This document shows, piece by piece, positions 26,697-35,564 of a DNA stretch of 64,000 nucleotides. The notes under the pieces are model-generated. The model was not told the DNA's origin. It did no database searches and saw only the letters and a list, made by a program, of their open reading frames with translations. Source of the DNA: Nonomuraea sp. SYSU D8015 (GTDB lineage Bacteria > Actinomycetota > Actinomycetes > Streptosporangiales > Streptosporangiaceae); contig NZ_VJYI01000016.1 in NCBI RefSeq assembly GCF_008065375.1, forward strand, positions 124,001 to 188,000, read 5' to 3'. The translations under genes were made by a program, and so were the position numbers. Numbering within the stretch: the stretch's first letter is position 1; each line of letters begins with the position of its first letter.

Positions 26697-27602
26697 CTAG
26701 TCCGGCCGCGCGGCCTCGTCCATGAGGTCCGCCAGGCCGGATCCGGTGAACTCGGCCACGGCCCGCTCGTACTTCTCCATCCCCCACGACCAGAAGTCGA
26801 AGTCGATGCTGTCGTTGGCGCCGTCCTGGATCGAGGCCCACAACGTCCAGCCGTACTTGGACATGAGGCCGAGCAGCCGGGCGCGGGCGATCTTGTGGCG
26901 GAGGCGGCGGCCGTAGTACGCGGTGACGAGCTCCTCCAGGTGACCGAGCGGCAGGTCGGACTCGCTCCAGATGTTGCCGAGCTCGAAGCAGGCGTCGTTG
27001 TTGCCGGAGTACTCGTAGTCGATCAGCCACAGGCGCGCGCCGTCGTCGAGGATGTTGCCGGGGAGGAGGTCGTTGTTGCAGGGGACGGTGCCTTCGTCCC
27101 GCACCTCCAGACATTTCCGGATTTCAGCGACGGTGGGCATGAAATCGAGATATTTGGGGGGAAGTCGGAAGCCGCGCTCCTGGACGATGCGCAGATACCG
27201 CTGCTGGACGTCGAACATGTCGAAGTCGCACACGAACCGCGGCCCGGAGTGGAGACGGCGGCAGGCCTCCGCCACCCGCGGCAGGTTCGCCGGGTCCCGC
27301 AGATCCGCCTCCGTGAACGTCCGCCCCGGCAGATAGCCCACCACCAGCACGCCCAGCTCGGGCAGGTAGGCGTGCACCGGCGCCCCCACCCCGGCGGCCG
27401 CCGCCGCGATCGAGTTCGCGTGCTCGGCGTCCCTGTCGATGGCCAGCAGGGCCCCGTCGCTGGCCCACACGCGCGCCACGTAAGCCCCGCCGGGCGTGAC
27501 GACCTTGTAGTTGCGGTTGGTGAGCCCGCCGGGCAGCTCCTCGACGGTACGGGGCACGCCGGACAGCAGCGGGATACGATCGAGCACCTCGGGCAAGGCC
27601 AT
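26697..27602 (-). CDS. choline-kinase-like phosphotransferase
   Basis: 301 residues. Kinase-like fold of the choline kinase/APH group: ELPGGLTNRNYKV (about 22-34, nucleotide loop), CNNDLLPGNIL (about 190-200, catalytic Asp) and WLIDYEYSGNN (about 207-217, metal site). In the choline/ethanolamine kinase family the Brenner motif and IDYEY motif are in exactly this arrangement. It starts 69 nt from a divergently transcribed dimethylglycine-dehydrogenase-like gene, consistent with amino-alcohol/betaine metabolism. A GGTCTAGACC palindrome lies between them. The substrate could be choline, ethanolamine or another amino-alcohol. Confidence 0.82.
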   Translation of the reverse strand: MALPEVLDRIPLLSGVPRTVEELPGGLTNRNYKVVTPGGAYVARVWASDGALLAIDRDAEHANSIAAAAAGVGAPVHAYLPELGVLVVGYLPGRTFTEADLRDPANLPRVAEACRRLHSGPRFVCDFDMFDVQQRYLRIVQERGFRLPPKYLDFMPTVAEIRKCLEVRDEGTVPCNNDLLPGNILDDGARLWLIDYEYSGNNDACFELGNIWSESDLPLGHLEELVTAYYGRRLRHKIARARLLGLMSKYGWTLWASIQDGANDSIDFDFWSWGMEKYERAVAEFTGSGLADLMDEAARPD

Positions 27603-27631
27603 GGTCGATGCTAGGACGACCCGCGCTAAAC

Positions 27632-27641
27632 GGTCTAGACC
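27632..27641. promoter_or_regulatory. HutC/GntR-type operator candidate GGTCTAGACC
   Basis: A perfect 10-bp palindrome in the 69-nt divergent spacer between the choline-kinase-like and flavoprotein genes. The core is identical to the known DasR/NagR-type operator core TGGTCTAGACCA, although the flanking bases here are C and T. A HutC-family regulator gene lies just beyond the flavoprotein gene and is its likely reader. I saw no second copy elsewhere in the window. Confidence 0.6.
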
Positions 27642-27671
27642 TTTTACGGCGTGGCGGCTAGCCTCGCGACC

Positions 27672-30029
27672 ATGAGCGACTCGGCCCGCATCGTGATCAT
27701 CGGCGGCGGCGTCGGCGGCGCCTCCGTCGCCTACCACCTCACCCAGCTCGGCGAGCGCGACGTCGTCGTGCTGGAGCGGGACGAGCTGACCAGCGGCTCG
27801 ACCTTCCACTCCGCCGGACTCGTCGGCCAGCTCCGCGCCGACCCCACCCTGACCAGGATGAACCAGTACTCCGTGGAGCTCTACCGCACCCTCGACGCCG
27901 GCTGGACGGAATGCGGCGGCATCAAGCTGGCCTCCACGCCCGAGCGGATGGCCGAGATCCGGCGCCAGATCGGGTGGGCCCGCACATTCGGGCTGCCGCT
28001 GGAGGAGATCTCGGTGGCCGAGGCCGTGGAGCTGTTCCCCCTCATGGACCCCGCGGGTGTCGTCGGGGCCGCGTACCTGCCCACGGACGGCCAGATCGAC
28101 CCGTCCCAGCTCTGCTACGCGCTGGCCAAGAAGGCCCGCGACGGCGGGGCCGTCATCCGCACCCGCACCCGCGTGCTCGGCATCAGGACGGCGGGCGGCA
28201 GGGTCACGGGCGTGGTCACCGACCAGGGCGACATCGACTGCGAGATCGTGGTCAACTGCGGCGGCATGTTCGCGGCCGAGATCGGCCGCATGGCCGGGGT
28301 GCGGGTCCCGATCGTGCCGATGTCGCACCAGTACGTGGTGACCGACGGCTTCCACGACCACACCGGCCTGCCCACGCTGCGCGACCCCGACCTGCTCGTC
28401 TACTACCGGCAGGAGGTCCAGGGCCTGGTCATGGGCGGGTACGAGCGCACCTGCGCCCCCTGGACGGCCGGACCGAACGCGTACGACGCGGTGCCGGGCG
28501 ACTTCAATGGCCGCCTGTTGTCCGAAGATTGGGCCAGATTCGAGGAAATTTCCGACAATTCCCGGATTCGCGTGCCCGCGATGGGCGACGTCGGCATCCG
28601 CAAGATGATCAACGGCCCGGAGGCGTTCACCCCCGACAACGAGTTCTGCCTCGGGGAGACCGAGGTCGGCGGCTTCTTCGTGGCGGCCGGCTTCTGCGCG
28701 CACGGAATCGCGGGCGCGGGCGGCATCGGCAGGGTGATGGCCGAGTGGATCGTCGAGGGCGAGCCCAGCATGGACCTGTGGCACATGGACGTGCGCCGGT
28801 TCGGCCGCCACTACCGCTCGCCGTCGTACACGCTGAAGCGGGCCGTCGAGAACTACGAGACCTACTACGACATCCGCTACCCCGGCCACGAGCGCTCGGC
28901 CGGGCGGCCGCTGCGGGTCTCGCCCGCCTACGCCTGGCACAGCGCCCACGGGGCCGTCTTCGGGGAGAAGTCGGGCTGGGAGCGGGTCAACTACTACGCC
29001 TCCAACGAGACCGACGGGGGCGAGCGGCCGGGAGGGTGGGCCGGGCGGCTGTGGTCGTCCGCCATCGGCGCCGAGCACCGCGCCACCCGGACCGCGGCGG
29101 GGCTGTTCGACGAGAGCTCGTTCGCCAAGATCGAGGTCACCGGGCCCGACGCGGCCGCGCTGCTGGAGTGGGTGTGCGACAACCGGGTCGCCCGCGAGGT
29201 CGGCGCCGTCACGTACACGCAGGCGCTCAACCGGCGCGGCGGCATCGAATGCGACTTCACGGTCACCCGGCGCGGCGAGGAGGAGTTCCTGATCGTCACC
29301 GGCACCGCGTTCGGCGCGCACGACCTGGGGTGGCTACGCAAGCAGGCCGCGCTCACCGGCTCCACCGCCAGGATCGCCGACGTGACCGGCCAGTACGCCT
29401 GCTTCGCCCTGTGGGGGCCGCGGGCGGCCGACGTCATGCGCGGGCTCACGCCCGACCCGATGGACTTCCCGTTCATGTCGTCGCGGGAGATCACCGTGGG
29501 GGACGTGCCGGTGCTGGCGCTGCGGGTGACGTTCGTGGGCGAGCACGGCTGGGAGCTCTACTGCTCCAGCGAGTACGGGCTCGGGCTGTGGCAGACGCTC
29601 TGGCGGGCGGGGGAGCCGTACGGGCTGGTGGCCGGCGGCTACCGGGCCATCGACAGCCTCCGGCTGGAGAAGGGCTACCGGGTGTGGGGCGCGGACATCG
29701 GGCCCGAGACGACGCCGTACGAGGCGGGGCTCGGATTCTGCGTGAAGCCGGACAAGGAGTTCCTGGGCAGGGACGCGCTCGACCCCGCCCCGGAGCGACG
29801 GCTGCGATGCGTCACGCTGAGCGACCCGAGGGCCGTCGCACTCGGCAACGAGCCCGTACGGGTGGACGGCCAGGTGGTGGCCCGGGTCACCTCCGGCGGC
29901 TACGGCTACACCGCCCGCGAGTCCATCGCCTACGCCTACCTGGCGGTCGAGCCGGGGGCCGAGGTCGAGATCGAGGTGGAGGGCGCCTGGGTGCCGGGCA
30001 CGGTGGTCAAGACCCCGCTGGCGCCGTGA
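27672..30029 (+). CDS. FAD-dependent dehydrogenase with GcvT domain (dimethylglycine/sarcosine dehydrogenase-like)
   Basis: 785 residues from ATG 27672. The FAD-binding domain starts with IVIIGGGVGGAS (about 7-18). H46 in STFHSAGL corresponds to the His that carries covalent FAD in dimethylglycine and sarcosine dehydrogenases. The catalytic domain runs to about 420, followed by a folate-binding GcvT/aminomethyltransferase module (about 420-785; FDESSFAKIEV, GEHGWELY, RLEKGYR, DIGPETTPYEAGL). Predicted reaction: oxidative N-demethylation of a methylated glycine, passing the one-carbon unit to tetrahydrofolate. The divergent choline-kinase-like gene and adjacent GntR regulator support a betaine/choline context. 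Its end overlaps the GntR gene by 23 nt. Confidence 0.88.
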   Translation: MSDSARIVIIGGGVGGASVAYHLTQLGERDVVVLERDELTSGSTFHSAGLVGQLRADPTLTRMNQYSVELYRTLDAGWTECGGIKLASTPERMAEIRRQIGWARTFGLPLEEISVAEAVELFPLMDPAGVVGAAYLPTDGQIDPSQLCYALAKKARDGGAVIRTRTRVLGIRTAGGRVTGVVTDQGDIDCEIVVNCGGMFAAEIGRMAGVRVPIVPMSHQYVVTDGFHDHTGLPTLRDPDLLVYYRQEVQGLVMGGYERTCAPWTAGPNAYDAVPGDFNGRLLSEDWARFEEISDNSRIRVPAMGDVGIRKMINGPEAFTPDNEFCLGETEVGGFFVAAGFCAHGIAGAGGIGRVMAEWIVEGEPSMDLWHMDVRRFGRHYRSPSYTLKRAVENYETYYDIRYPGHERSAGRPLRVSPAYAWHSAHGAVFGEKSGWERVNYYASNETDGGERPGGWAGRLWSSAIGAEHRATRTAAGLFDESSFAKIEVTGPDAAALLEWVCDNRVAREVGAVTYTQALNRRGGIECDFTVTRRGEEEFLIVTGTAFGAHDLGWLRKQAALTGSTARIADVTGQYACFALWGPRAADVMRGLTPDPMDFPFMSSREITVGDVPVLALRVTFVGEHGWELYCSSEYGLGLWQTLWRAGEPYGLVAGGYRAIDSLRLEKGYRVWGADIGPETTPYEAGLGFCVKPDKEFLGRDALDPAPERRLRCVTLSDPRAVALGNEPVRVDGQVVARVTSGGYGYTARESIAYAYLAVEPGAEVEIEVEGAWVPGTVVKTPLAP

Positions 30030-30765
30030 CGCCGCTGCGTACCGAGATCCGCACCCGGTCGGGGCGGAACAGGTCGCGGGCGAACTCCACCGGCATCCCG
30101 TCGGCCGCGTACGCCGTGCGCTCGATCAGCATGAGCGGCGCGCCCGGTTCGATGCCCAGCTCGGCGGCCTCCTCAGGACGGGCGATCACCGGGTCGAGAT
30201 GCTCGACCGCCGTGCGCGGCTCCAGGTCGTAGCGGGTGGCGAGCAGCGCGTAGAGCGAACCGGTCAGGTCCTGGCCGAGGAAGCCGGGCAGGGACGGGAA
30301 GAACGAGCGCTCCAGCGCGATCGGCGACCGCCCGGCCGAGCGCACCCTCGCCACCTCGTGCACCGGCGAGCCCGCCTCGACGCGCAACGCCCTGGCCGCC
30401 GCGGCCGGTGCGGGCACCGTGGCGGCCACCAGGATCCGCGCCTCCGCCCGCAGATGGGCGCGGCGCATCTGCTCGGTGAACCCGGCCAGCCCCGTCAGGT
30501 CGCACTCGATGCGCGGCTCGGCGACGAACGCGCCGCCCGCCCTGCCGGGCACCCTGACCAGGACGCCGTCGCGCTCCAGTGTCGCCAGGGCCTGCCTGAG
30601 CGTCATCCTGCTCACGCCGAGCCGCCCGGCCAGCTCCCGCTCGCCGGGCAGCCGGTCGCCCGGCGCCAGCTCGCCCCTGTCGACGGAGTCGAGCAGCCAG
30701 CGCTCGATCTGCACGTGCGCGGGGACGCCGGTGCCGCGCTCCAGCTCAGGCGGTGTCCCGACCAC
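30007..30765 (-). CDS. GntR-family (HutC subfamily) transcriptional regulator
   Basis: 252 residues from GTG 30765, although no strong ribosome site is seen. N-terminal winged helix (about 15-75; GDRLPGERELAGRLGVSRMTLRQ) and a C-terminal UTRA ligand-binding domain (about 90-245; ALERSFFPSLPGF, PLMLIERTAYAADGMPVEF). HutC/UTRA regulators bind small ligands such as glucosamine-6-phosphate, urocanate or fatty acids and recognise palindromes like GGTCTAGACC. One such palindrome lies in the neighbouring divergent promoter. An amino-sugar ligand is also possible, given the MurQ/kinase locus 7 kb away. Confidence 0.9.
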   Translation of the reverse strand: MVGTPPELERGTGVPAHVQIERWLLDSVDRGELAPGDRLPGERELAGRLGVSRMTLRQALATLERDGVLVRVPGRAGGAFVAEPRIECDLTGLAGFTEQMRRAHLRAEARILVAATVPAPAAAARALRVEAGSPVHEVARVRSAGRSPIALERSFFPSLPGFLGQDLTGSLYALLATRYDLEPRTAVEHLDPVIARPEEAAELGIEPGAPLMLIERTAYAADGMPVEFARDLFRPDRVRISVRSGVTAPAGS

Positions 30766-31043
30766 ACGCGCATCTTGACACGGGTTTCCCCGGGAACGCC
30801 AAACGTCCCCTTCGGCCCGAACGAACCCGCCGCCCGTGTTTTGGGGTGGGGATGACATGCCGGGGGAGGGGGACAGGGCCGTAGGCCGGGGATGCCCCCC
30901 GCCCCCCGTGGACGCCCCGCCCGTGGACGGGCCTTCCAGGAGGCGGGATGGCGTGCCAGGGGAGGAGGGACGAGGTCCTTTGGGGAGGCGGACGGATGTC
31001 GGCGAGCCGGGGGCCGGTGAGGGCGGTGGTGCCGGCTTCGGGA

Positions 31044-31865
31044 TCAGCCCTTGATGGCGCCCTGGGTGATGCCGTTGACGAAGCTGCGCTGGAAGAGCAG
31101 GTAGACGACGACGATCGGCGCGATGACGATCAGGCAGGCCGCGGCCAGCAACGGGATGTCGGTGGTGTACTGGCCGACGAAGAGACCCAGGCCGCCCGGT
31201 GCGGTGCGCCGGTCCGGGTCCTGCATCATGACCAGCACCAGCATGAACTGATTCCAGGACCACATGAAGTAGAGCACCGACAGCGTGGTGATCGCCGGCC
31301 ACGAGACGGGCAGCAGCACCCGCACCAGCACGACGAGATCCCTGGCCCCGTCGATGCGCGCCGCCTCCACCAGCTCACCCGGCACGTTCGAGAAGTGCGT
31401 CTGCATCCAGTACACCCCGAACGGCATGAACAGGGCCGCCTCGGCCAGGATGATGCCGGCGTAGGAGTTGGTGAGCCCCACCTCGCGCAGATTGAAGTAG
31501 AGCGCCACCACGATGACCTCGATCGGCAGCGTGAGCCCCAGCACGAACCCGAACGACAGCGTCCGGTGCCCCCACACCTTGAGGACCTCCAGCCCGTAGC
31601 CGGCGAGCGTGGCCAGCGCCACCGAGAGCGGCACCACGAAGACCGCGATCAGCACGCTCGAGCGCATCAGGGCGGTGAAGTTGCCCCGCTCCCAGGCGAG
31701 CGCGAAGGTCTCCCACGACCACCGCTCCGGGATGCTCAGCCCGTCGAGCTGCGCGCCCGGGGGATGCAGGGCGGCCAGGATGATGCCGGCGAACGGCACC
31801 AGCACCATGGCCGTCAGCACGACGAGCACTCCGTAGCGGAAACTGACACCGCCGCGCTTTCTCAA
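31044..31865 (-). CDS. ABC sugar importer, inner-membrane permease 2
   Basis: 273 residues, six TM segments, MalG-type. The EAA loop is EAARIDGARDLVVLVRVLLPVSWPA (about 165-190). It ends QRSFVNGITQGAIKG, a standard C-terminus of CUT1-family permeases. ATGA overlap with the upstream permease. No ATP-binding subunit is in this operon, as is common in actinobacteria where one shared MsiK-type ATPase serves many CUT1 importers. Confidence 0.92.
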   Translation of the reverse strand: MRKRGGVSFRYGVLVVLTAMVLVPFAGIILAALHPPGAQLDGLSIPERWSWETFALAWERGNFTALMRSSVLIAVFVVPLSVALATLAGYGLEVLKVWGHRTLSFGFVLGLTLPIEVIVVALYFNLREVGLTNSYAGIILAEAALFMPFGVYWMQTHFSNVPGELVEAARIDGARDLVVLVRVLLPVSWPAITTLSVLYFMWSWNQFMLVLVMMQDPDRRTAPGGLGLFVGQYTTDIPLLAAACLIVIAPIVVVYLLFQRSFVNGITQGAIKG

Positions 31866-32824
31866 CTCGCATCATCCCTGGTGAAGTATCGGACCGCGGC
31901 GACGACCGCGATCACGATCACGGTCAGCACGACGGCGAGCGCGCTGGCGCCGCCGATGTCGCCCTCGTTGAAGGCCAGCCGGTAGACCAGCAGGCCGGGC
32001 ACGTTCGTCTGCCCCGCCGGGCCGCCGTTCGTCGTGACGAAGACGAGGTCGAAGCTGGCCAGCGCGGCGATCGTGGTGATGACCCCGGCGACCGTGATCT
32101 CCTTGCGCACCCCGGGGAGGGTGACGTGGAGGAACTGCCGGTACGCGCCCGCGCCGTCGAGCGTGGCGGCCTCGTACAGGGATGGGTCGATCTTCTGAGC
32201 GCCGGCGAGGAAGAGCATCATGCACAGCCCGCTCATCACCCACGTCCCGATGAGCCCCAGCGCGACCAGCGCCAGGCCGTAGTCGCCGAGCCAGGCGCGG
32301 GTGATCGACCCCAGTCCCACCGCGTCGAGGAACTGGTTGACGACGCCGGACTCGCTGTAGAGCCACCGCCAGGTGATGCCGACGGCGACGAGCGGCAGCA
32401 CCTGGGGGAGGAAGAAGACGATCCGGAAGAACGTCATGCCCCGGCGCACCTTCCCCATGAGGAGGGCCGTCATGAGCAGCCCGGCCGCGATGGGGATGAC
32501 CGAGAAGAAGACGATCAGCACGAGGCTGTGCAGGATGGCCTCGTACAGCGCCGAATCGCGAAAAATCTTGACGTAGTTGTCGAGGCCCGCCCAGACCGGC
32601 GGCAGGATGCCGTCCCAGGTCAGGAGGGACAGGCGCAGCGTGGTGATCGCCGGCCAGATGGCGAAGCCCAGGTAGACCGCGAGCGCGGGCAGCACGTACA
32701 GCCAGCCGCGCGCCCGCCGCCCGCGCCAGTGCCCGGGGCGGGCGTGCCCGCTGGCCGCCTGCCCCCCGCCGCGTGCCGTGGCGGCGCGCGACGGGGAGAC
32801 GGGCGAGGTCGCCTCACGAGCCAT
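31862..32824 (-). CDS. ABC sugar importer, inner-membrane permease 1
   Basis: 320 residues, MalF-type. A Gly/Arg/Ala N-terminal tail (1-40) is followed by six TM segments; the first is LYVLPALAVYLGFAIWPA. The EAA loop is YEAATLDGAGAYRQFLHVTLPG (about 225-246). It starts inside the last codons of the binding-protein gene (11-nt overlap) and overlaps the second permease. Expected to form the translocation heterodimer with it. Confidence 0.92.
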   Translation of the reverse strand: MAREATSPVSPSRAATARGGGQAASGHARPGHWRGRRARGWLYVLPALAVYLGFAIWPAITTLRLSLLTWDGILPPVWAGLDNYVKIFRDSALYEAILHSLVLIVFFSVIPIAAGLLMTALLMGKVRRGMTFFRIVFFLPQVLPLVAVGITWRWLYSESGVVNQFLDAVGLGSITRAWLGDYGLALVALGLIGTWVMSGLCMMLFLAGAQKIDPSLYEAATLDGAGAYRQFLHVTLPGVRKEITVAGVITTIAALASFDLVFVTTNGGPAGQTNVPGLLVYRLAFNEGDIGGASALAVVLTVIVIAVVAAVRYFTRDDAS

Positions 32825-34133
32825 GGTGCGCGTCCCACGACTCCTGCAGAGACTTCAGGAAGGCGTCGGCGGTCATCTTGTCGTTGATGAGGCCCTGGAT
32901 GCCGGGGGTCAGCTTGTCGATCATGCCGGGGGAGGCGAAGTCGGGGAAGGGGACGATCCCGTTGTTCTGCGCCACCGACGCGAAGACGGTCGCGATCTCC
33001 CCGCGCAGCCCCGTGGCGCCCAGCTCGGCCTTGGTGTCGACCGGCATGAACCCGCCGTCGAACTCGATCTTCGCCGCCTCGGGTGAGCTCAGGTAGTCCA
33101 GGAACGCCGCGGCGACGTTCGGGTTCTTCGACTTCGCCGAGATGGCGTACGCCACGCTCGCCCCCGAGGCGACCTTCGCGGGCTCGCCCGAGGCCGTCGG
33201 CATGAGGAAGAAGCCGACGTCGTCCTTCATCTCCGTCTCCAGGGTGGAGGCGGCCCAGTTTCCCGTGATCAGGAACGCGCTGCCGCCCTTGGAGAAGGCG
33301 GCCAGAGCGTCGGCGTCGGCCGTGGCGCTCGCCCCCTTGGAGATGTATCCCTTCTTCGCCCAGTCGATCAGCGTCTGGGTGGCCTGCTTCGCGGCCGGGG
33401 TCTCGATCGTCGAGCCCGGCTTGCCGTACACCCAGCCCCGGTAGTCGTTGATGTCGCCGGTGACGTTGAGCAGCGCGTTCCACAGGTGGAACCCGCCGAC
33501 CTGGAGCGCGCCGTTGGCCAGCGGGGTCTGGCCCGCGTCCTTGGCCTTCTGCATCGCGGCCTCGAACTCGGCCAGCGTCTTCGGCGCCTCCTTCACGATC
33601 TTCTTGTTGTAGAAGACGCCGAGCACGGACAGCCCGCCGGGCACGGCGTACAGGCTGCCGGTGCCGAACTGCTTGGCGGCCTTGTCGGAGCTGAGGACCT
33701 CGATGCTGGCCGGCGGGAACTTGGTGGTCCAGCCGTACGCCTTGGCCCACGGACCGAGGTCGAGGATCAGCCCGGCCGGGACCAGGGAGTTCATCGCGCC
33801 CGGGTTGTACTGCGCGATGTCCGGCGCCGCGTCGCCCGACATCGCCAGCTTGATCGACTTGATGTAGTCGTTGAACGGCGTCATCTGGGGCTTGATGGTG
33901 ACGTTCGGATGGCGCTTGGTGAAGCCGTCGATGAGCGCCTTGGTGGGCGGATCGTTGGTGTAGGCCAGGGTGAGCGTCACCGGATCCTTGGAGATGGTCG
34001 TCAACACGTCGATCTTCTGTGCCGTGTTCCCACCGGAGCTGCTGCCGGCGCCCGCGCAGGCCGTCAGGGCGACGGCGGCCGTGACGCTGAGCGCCGCGAG
34101 CGCCGCGCGCCGGGCTGGTCTGGTCATATGCAT
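32814..34133 (-). CDS. ABC sugar importer, extracellular solute-binding lipoprotein
   Basis: 439 residues from ATG 34133, with AAGGAG 8 nt upstream. Lipoprotein signal with lipobox LTAC (Cys at about 26), followed by a Gly/Ser tether. The rest is a two-lobe sugar-binding protein (cluster B type): PDIAQYNPGAMNSL (about 95-108) and GNWAASTLETEM (about 265-276) are typical hinge/ligand segments. Captures the sugar at the cell surface for the two permeases. The amino-sugar catabolic genes across the divergent promoter suggest a GlcNAc/MurNAc-type ligand (inferred). Confidence 0.9.
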   Translation of the reverse strand: MHMTRPARRAALAALSVTAAVALTACAGAGSSSGGNTAQKIDVLTTISKDPVTLTLAYTNDPPTKALIDGFTKRHPNVTIKPQMTPFNDYIKSIKLAMSGDAAPDIAQYNPGAMNSLVPAGLILDLGPWAKAYGWTTKFPPASIEVLSSDKAAKQFGTGSLYAVPGGLSVLGVFYNKKIVKEAPKTLAEFEAAMQKAKDAGQTPLANGALQVGGFHLWNALLNVTGDINDYRGWVYGKPGSTIETPAAKQATQTLIDWAKKGYISKGASATADADALAAFSKGGSAFLITGNWAASTLETEMKDDVGFFLMPTASGEPAKVASGASVAYAISAKSKNPNVAAAFLDYLSSPEAAKIEFDGGFMPVDTKAELGATGLRGEIATVFASVAQNNGIVPFPDFASPGMIDKLTPGIQGLINDKMTADAFLKSLQESWDAHHGS

Positions 34134-34145
34134 GACTCTTTCTCC

Positions 34146-35477
34146 TTATCGGGGTGTACCGCCCTCATGACGACCGCTTCTGACCAGGCCGAACCTGGTC
34201 CGCTCGATCTCGTCCAGGGAGTGGAGCAGCGCCCCGTGGACGACGGCGTCATCCTGGAGCGTCGAGACCTCCAGGGCCGGCTGGTCCAGCGGCTCGCCGG
34301 CCAGGTGCCGCCGCAGCGCCGCGAGCAGCGTCTCGCCGCACCTGGCCAGAGGCCCGCCGATGACCACGAGCCGGGGGTTGAGTATCGCCCGGATCACGGC
34401 GATGCCCTTGGCGAAGCGGCGGGCCACCACGTCGAGCGCCTCCAGGGCGGCCGGCCTGCCCTCGACGACGGCGTCCAGCACGGCCTCGAGCGCGCCCTCT
34501 CCCGCGATGCGCGCCAGGAACTCGCCGTCGCCCGCGCGCTCGGCCGCCGCCGCGGCCTGGCGGACGATCTCCGCGCCGCCGACCCGGTCCTCGAACGGGC
34601 CCAGGCCGTGCGGATGGCCCGACGCGGCGGGGGAGGAGCCCGTCACGTCGCAGAACAGGTCGAGGAAGCCGACGTCGCCCGCGTCGTTGGAGGCGCCGCG
34701 GTAGAGCTCGCCGTTCAGCACGATCCCGGCGCCGACGCGCTCGCCCCAGTGGAGCATCACCAGGGAGTCCTCGCGCCGCGCGTGTTCGATGGTCGCGCTC
34801 GCACGGGGCTCCGCTGGTGACGCGGGCTGCCGCTCTCCGCTCCAAGCTCGCCGCTCGCGCCATCGCTCGCCCTGGGTGGCCAGCTTGACGTCGTTGTCAA
34901 GGTAGACCGGGCAGCCCAGCGCCTCCTTGAGCCGGCGGACGAGGACGTCGCCGGCCAGGCCGGGCATGCTCGGGATGAGCTTGATGACCCCGGCCGCCGG
35001 GTCGACGATGCCGGGGGTGCCCACCGAGGCGAACCACAGTCCGGCCGTCGTGACGCCCGTCGAGCGCAGCGTCCGCTCCACCGTGGACAGGAGCGTCTCC
35101 ACCACCCGGTCGCCGCTCTGGTCGGGGCCGAGCGGCGTCGCGTCGGCCGCGGTGACCGTCCCGGCCAGGTCGGACACCGCCACCCGCACGTCCTGCGGGC
35201 TGATCGAGAGGCCGAGCACGTGACCCGCCTCCGCCCGGAAGCGCACGAGTTGCGCGGGCCGTCCCGCCCGGGTGGATTCGCGGTCGAGCGGGCCGAACTC
35301 GACGAGCCCCTCGGCGGCCAGCGCGTTGAGCGAGCGGGTGACCGCCTGTCGGGAGAGCCCGACGGCCCTGGCCAGCGCGGACACGCTCATGCTGGTCTCG
35401 GCCCGCAGTCTCCGCAGGACGGCGGCGGCGTTGACCTCCCGCATGAACTGCGTGCCTGCGGCGACCACCTGCTCCAT
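34146..35477 (-). CDS. ROK-family transcriptional regulator carrying an inserted DNA repeat
   Basis: 443 residues. N-terminal winged helix (about 15-75; SVSALARAVGLSRQAVTRSLNALAAEGLVE) and an ASKHA-fold ROK domain (about 85-430). The kinase-type Asp is present in YLDNDVKLA (about 195-203), but the Cys-rich zinc motif of classical ROK proteins is replaced after GDVGFLDLFCDVT, so it is probably a pure repressor. Residues about 208-230 come from a 68-bp DNA repeat inserted between GERW and the strand LVMLHWG. Start 35477 has GGGAG upstream. Gene order regulator, binding protein, permeases, and its divergence from GH89, suggest it controls both directions. Confidence 0.88.
   Translation of the reverse strand: MEQVVAAGTQFMREVNAAAVLRRLRAETSMSVSALARAVGLSRQAVTRSLNALAAEGLVEFGPLDRESTRAGRPAQLVRFRAEAGHVLGLSISPQDVRVAVSDLAGTVTAADATPLGPDQSGDRVVETLLSTVERTLRSTGVTTAGLWFASVGTPGIVDPAAGVIKLIPSMPGLAGDVLVRRLKEALGCPVYLDNDVKLATQGERWRERRAWSGERQPASPAEPRASATIEHARREDSLVMLHWGERVGAGIVLNGELYRGASNDAGDVGFLDLFCDVTGSSPAASGHPHGLGPFEDRVGGAEIVRQAAAAAERAGDGEFLARIAGEGALEAVLDAVVEGRPAALEALDVVARRFAKGIAVIRAILNPRLVVIGGPLARCGETLLAALRRHLAGEPLDQPALEVSTLQDDAVVHGALLHSLDEIERTRFGLVRSGRHEGGTPR
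34789..34856 (-). repeat. dispersed intragenic DNA repeat, copy B
   Basis: Reverse-strand copy of the element at 22476-22543 (62 of 68 identical). In the ROK gene it is read in a different frame, giving RRAWSGERQPASPAEPRAS-type sequence, yet leaves the frame intact. It falls in a loop of the ROK fold between two conserved strands. Confidence 0.9.
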
Positions 35478-35510
35478 GTTCTCTCCCTGGCAGCGACTGG
35501 CCGGTACGCT

Positions 35511-35550
35511 AGCATATTAATTATGTACCGTACGGAACTAATTAGTCGAG
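35511..35550. promoter_or_regulatory. AT-rich divergent operator/promoter region
   Basis: A strikingly AT-rich island (TTAATTA ... CTAATTAG flanking the palindrome CCGTACGG at 35528-35535) in the 87-nt spacer between the ROK gene and GH89. An inexact dyad extends about 15 bp each side. This is the expected place for the ROK repressor to control both the importer and the degradation genes. Confidence 0.6.
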
Positions 35551-35564
35551 GGGCGTGACCTGCG

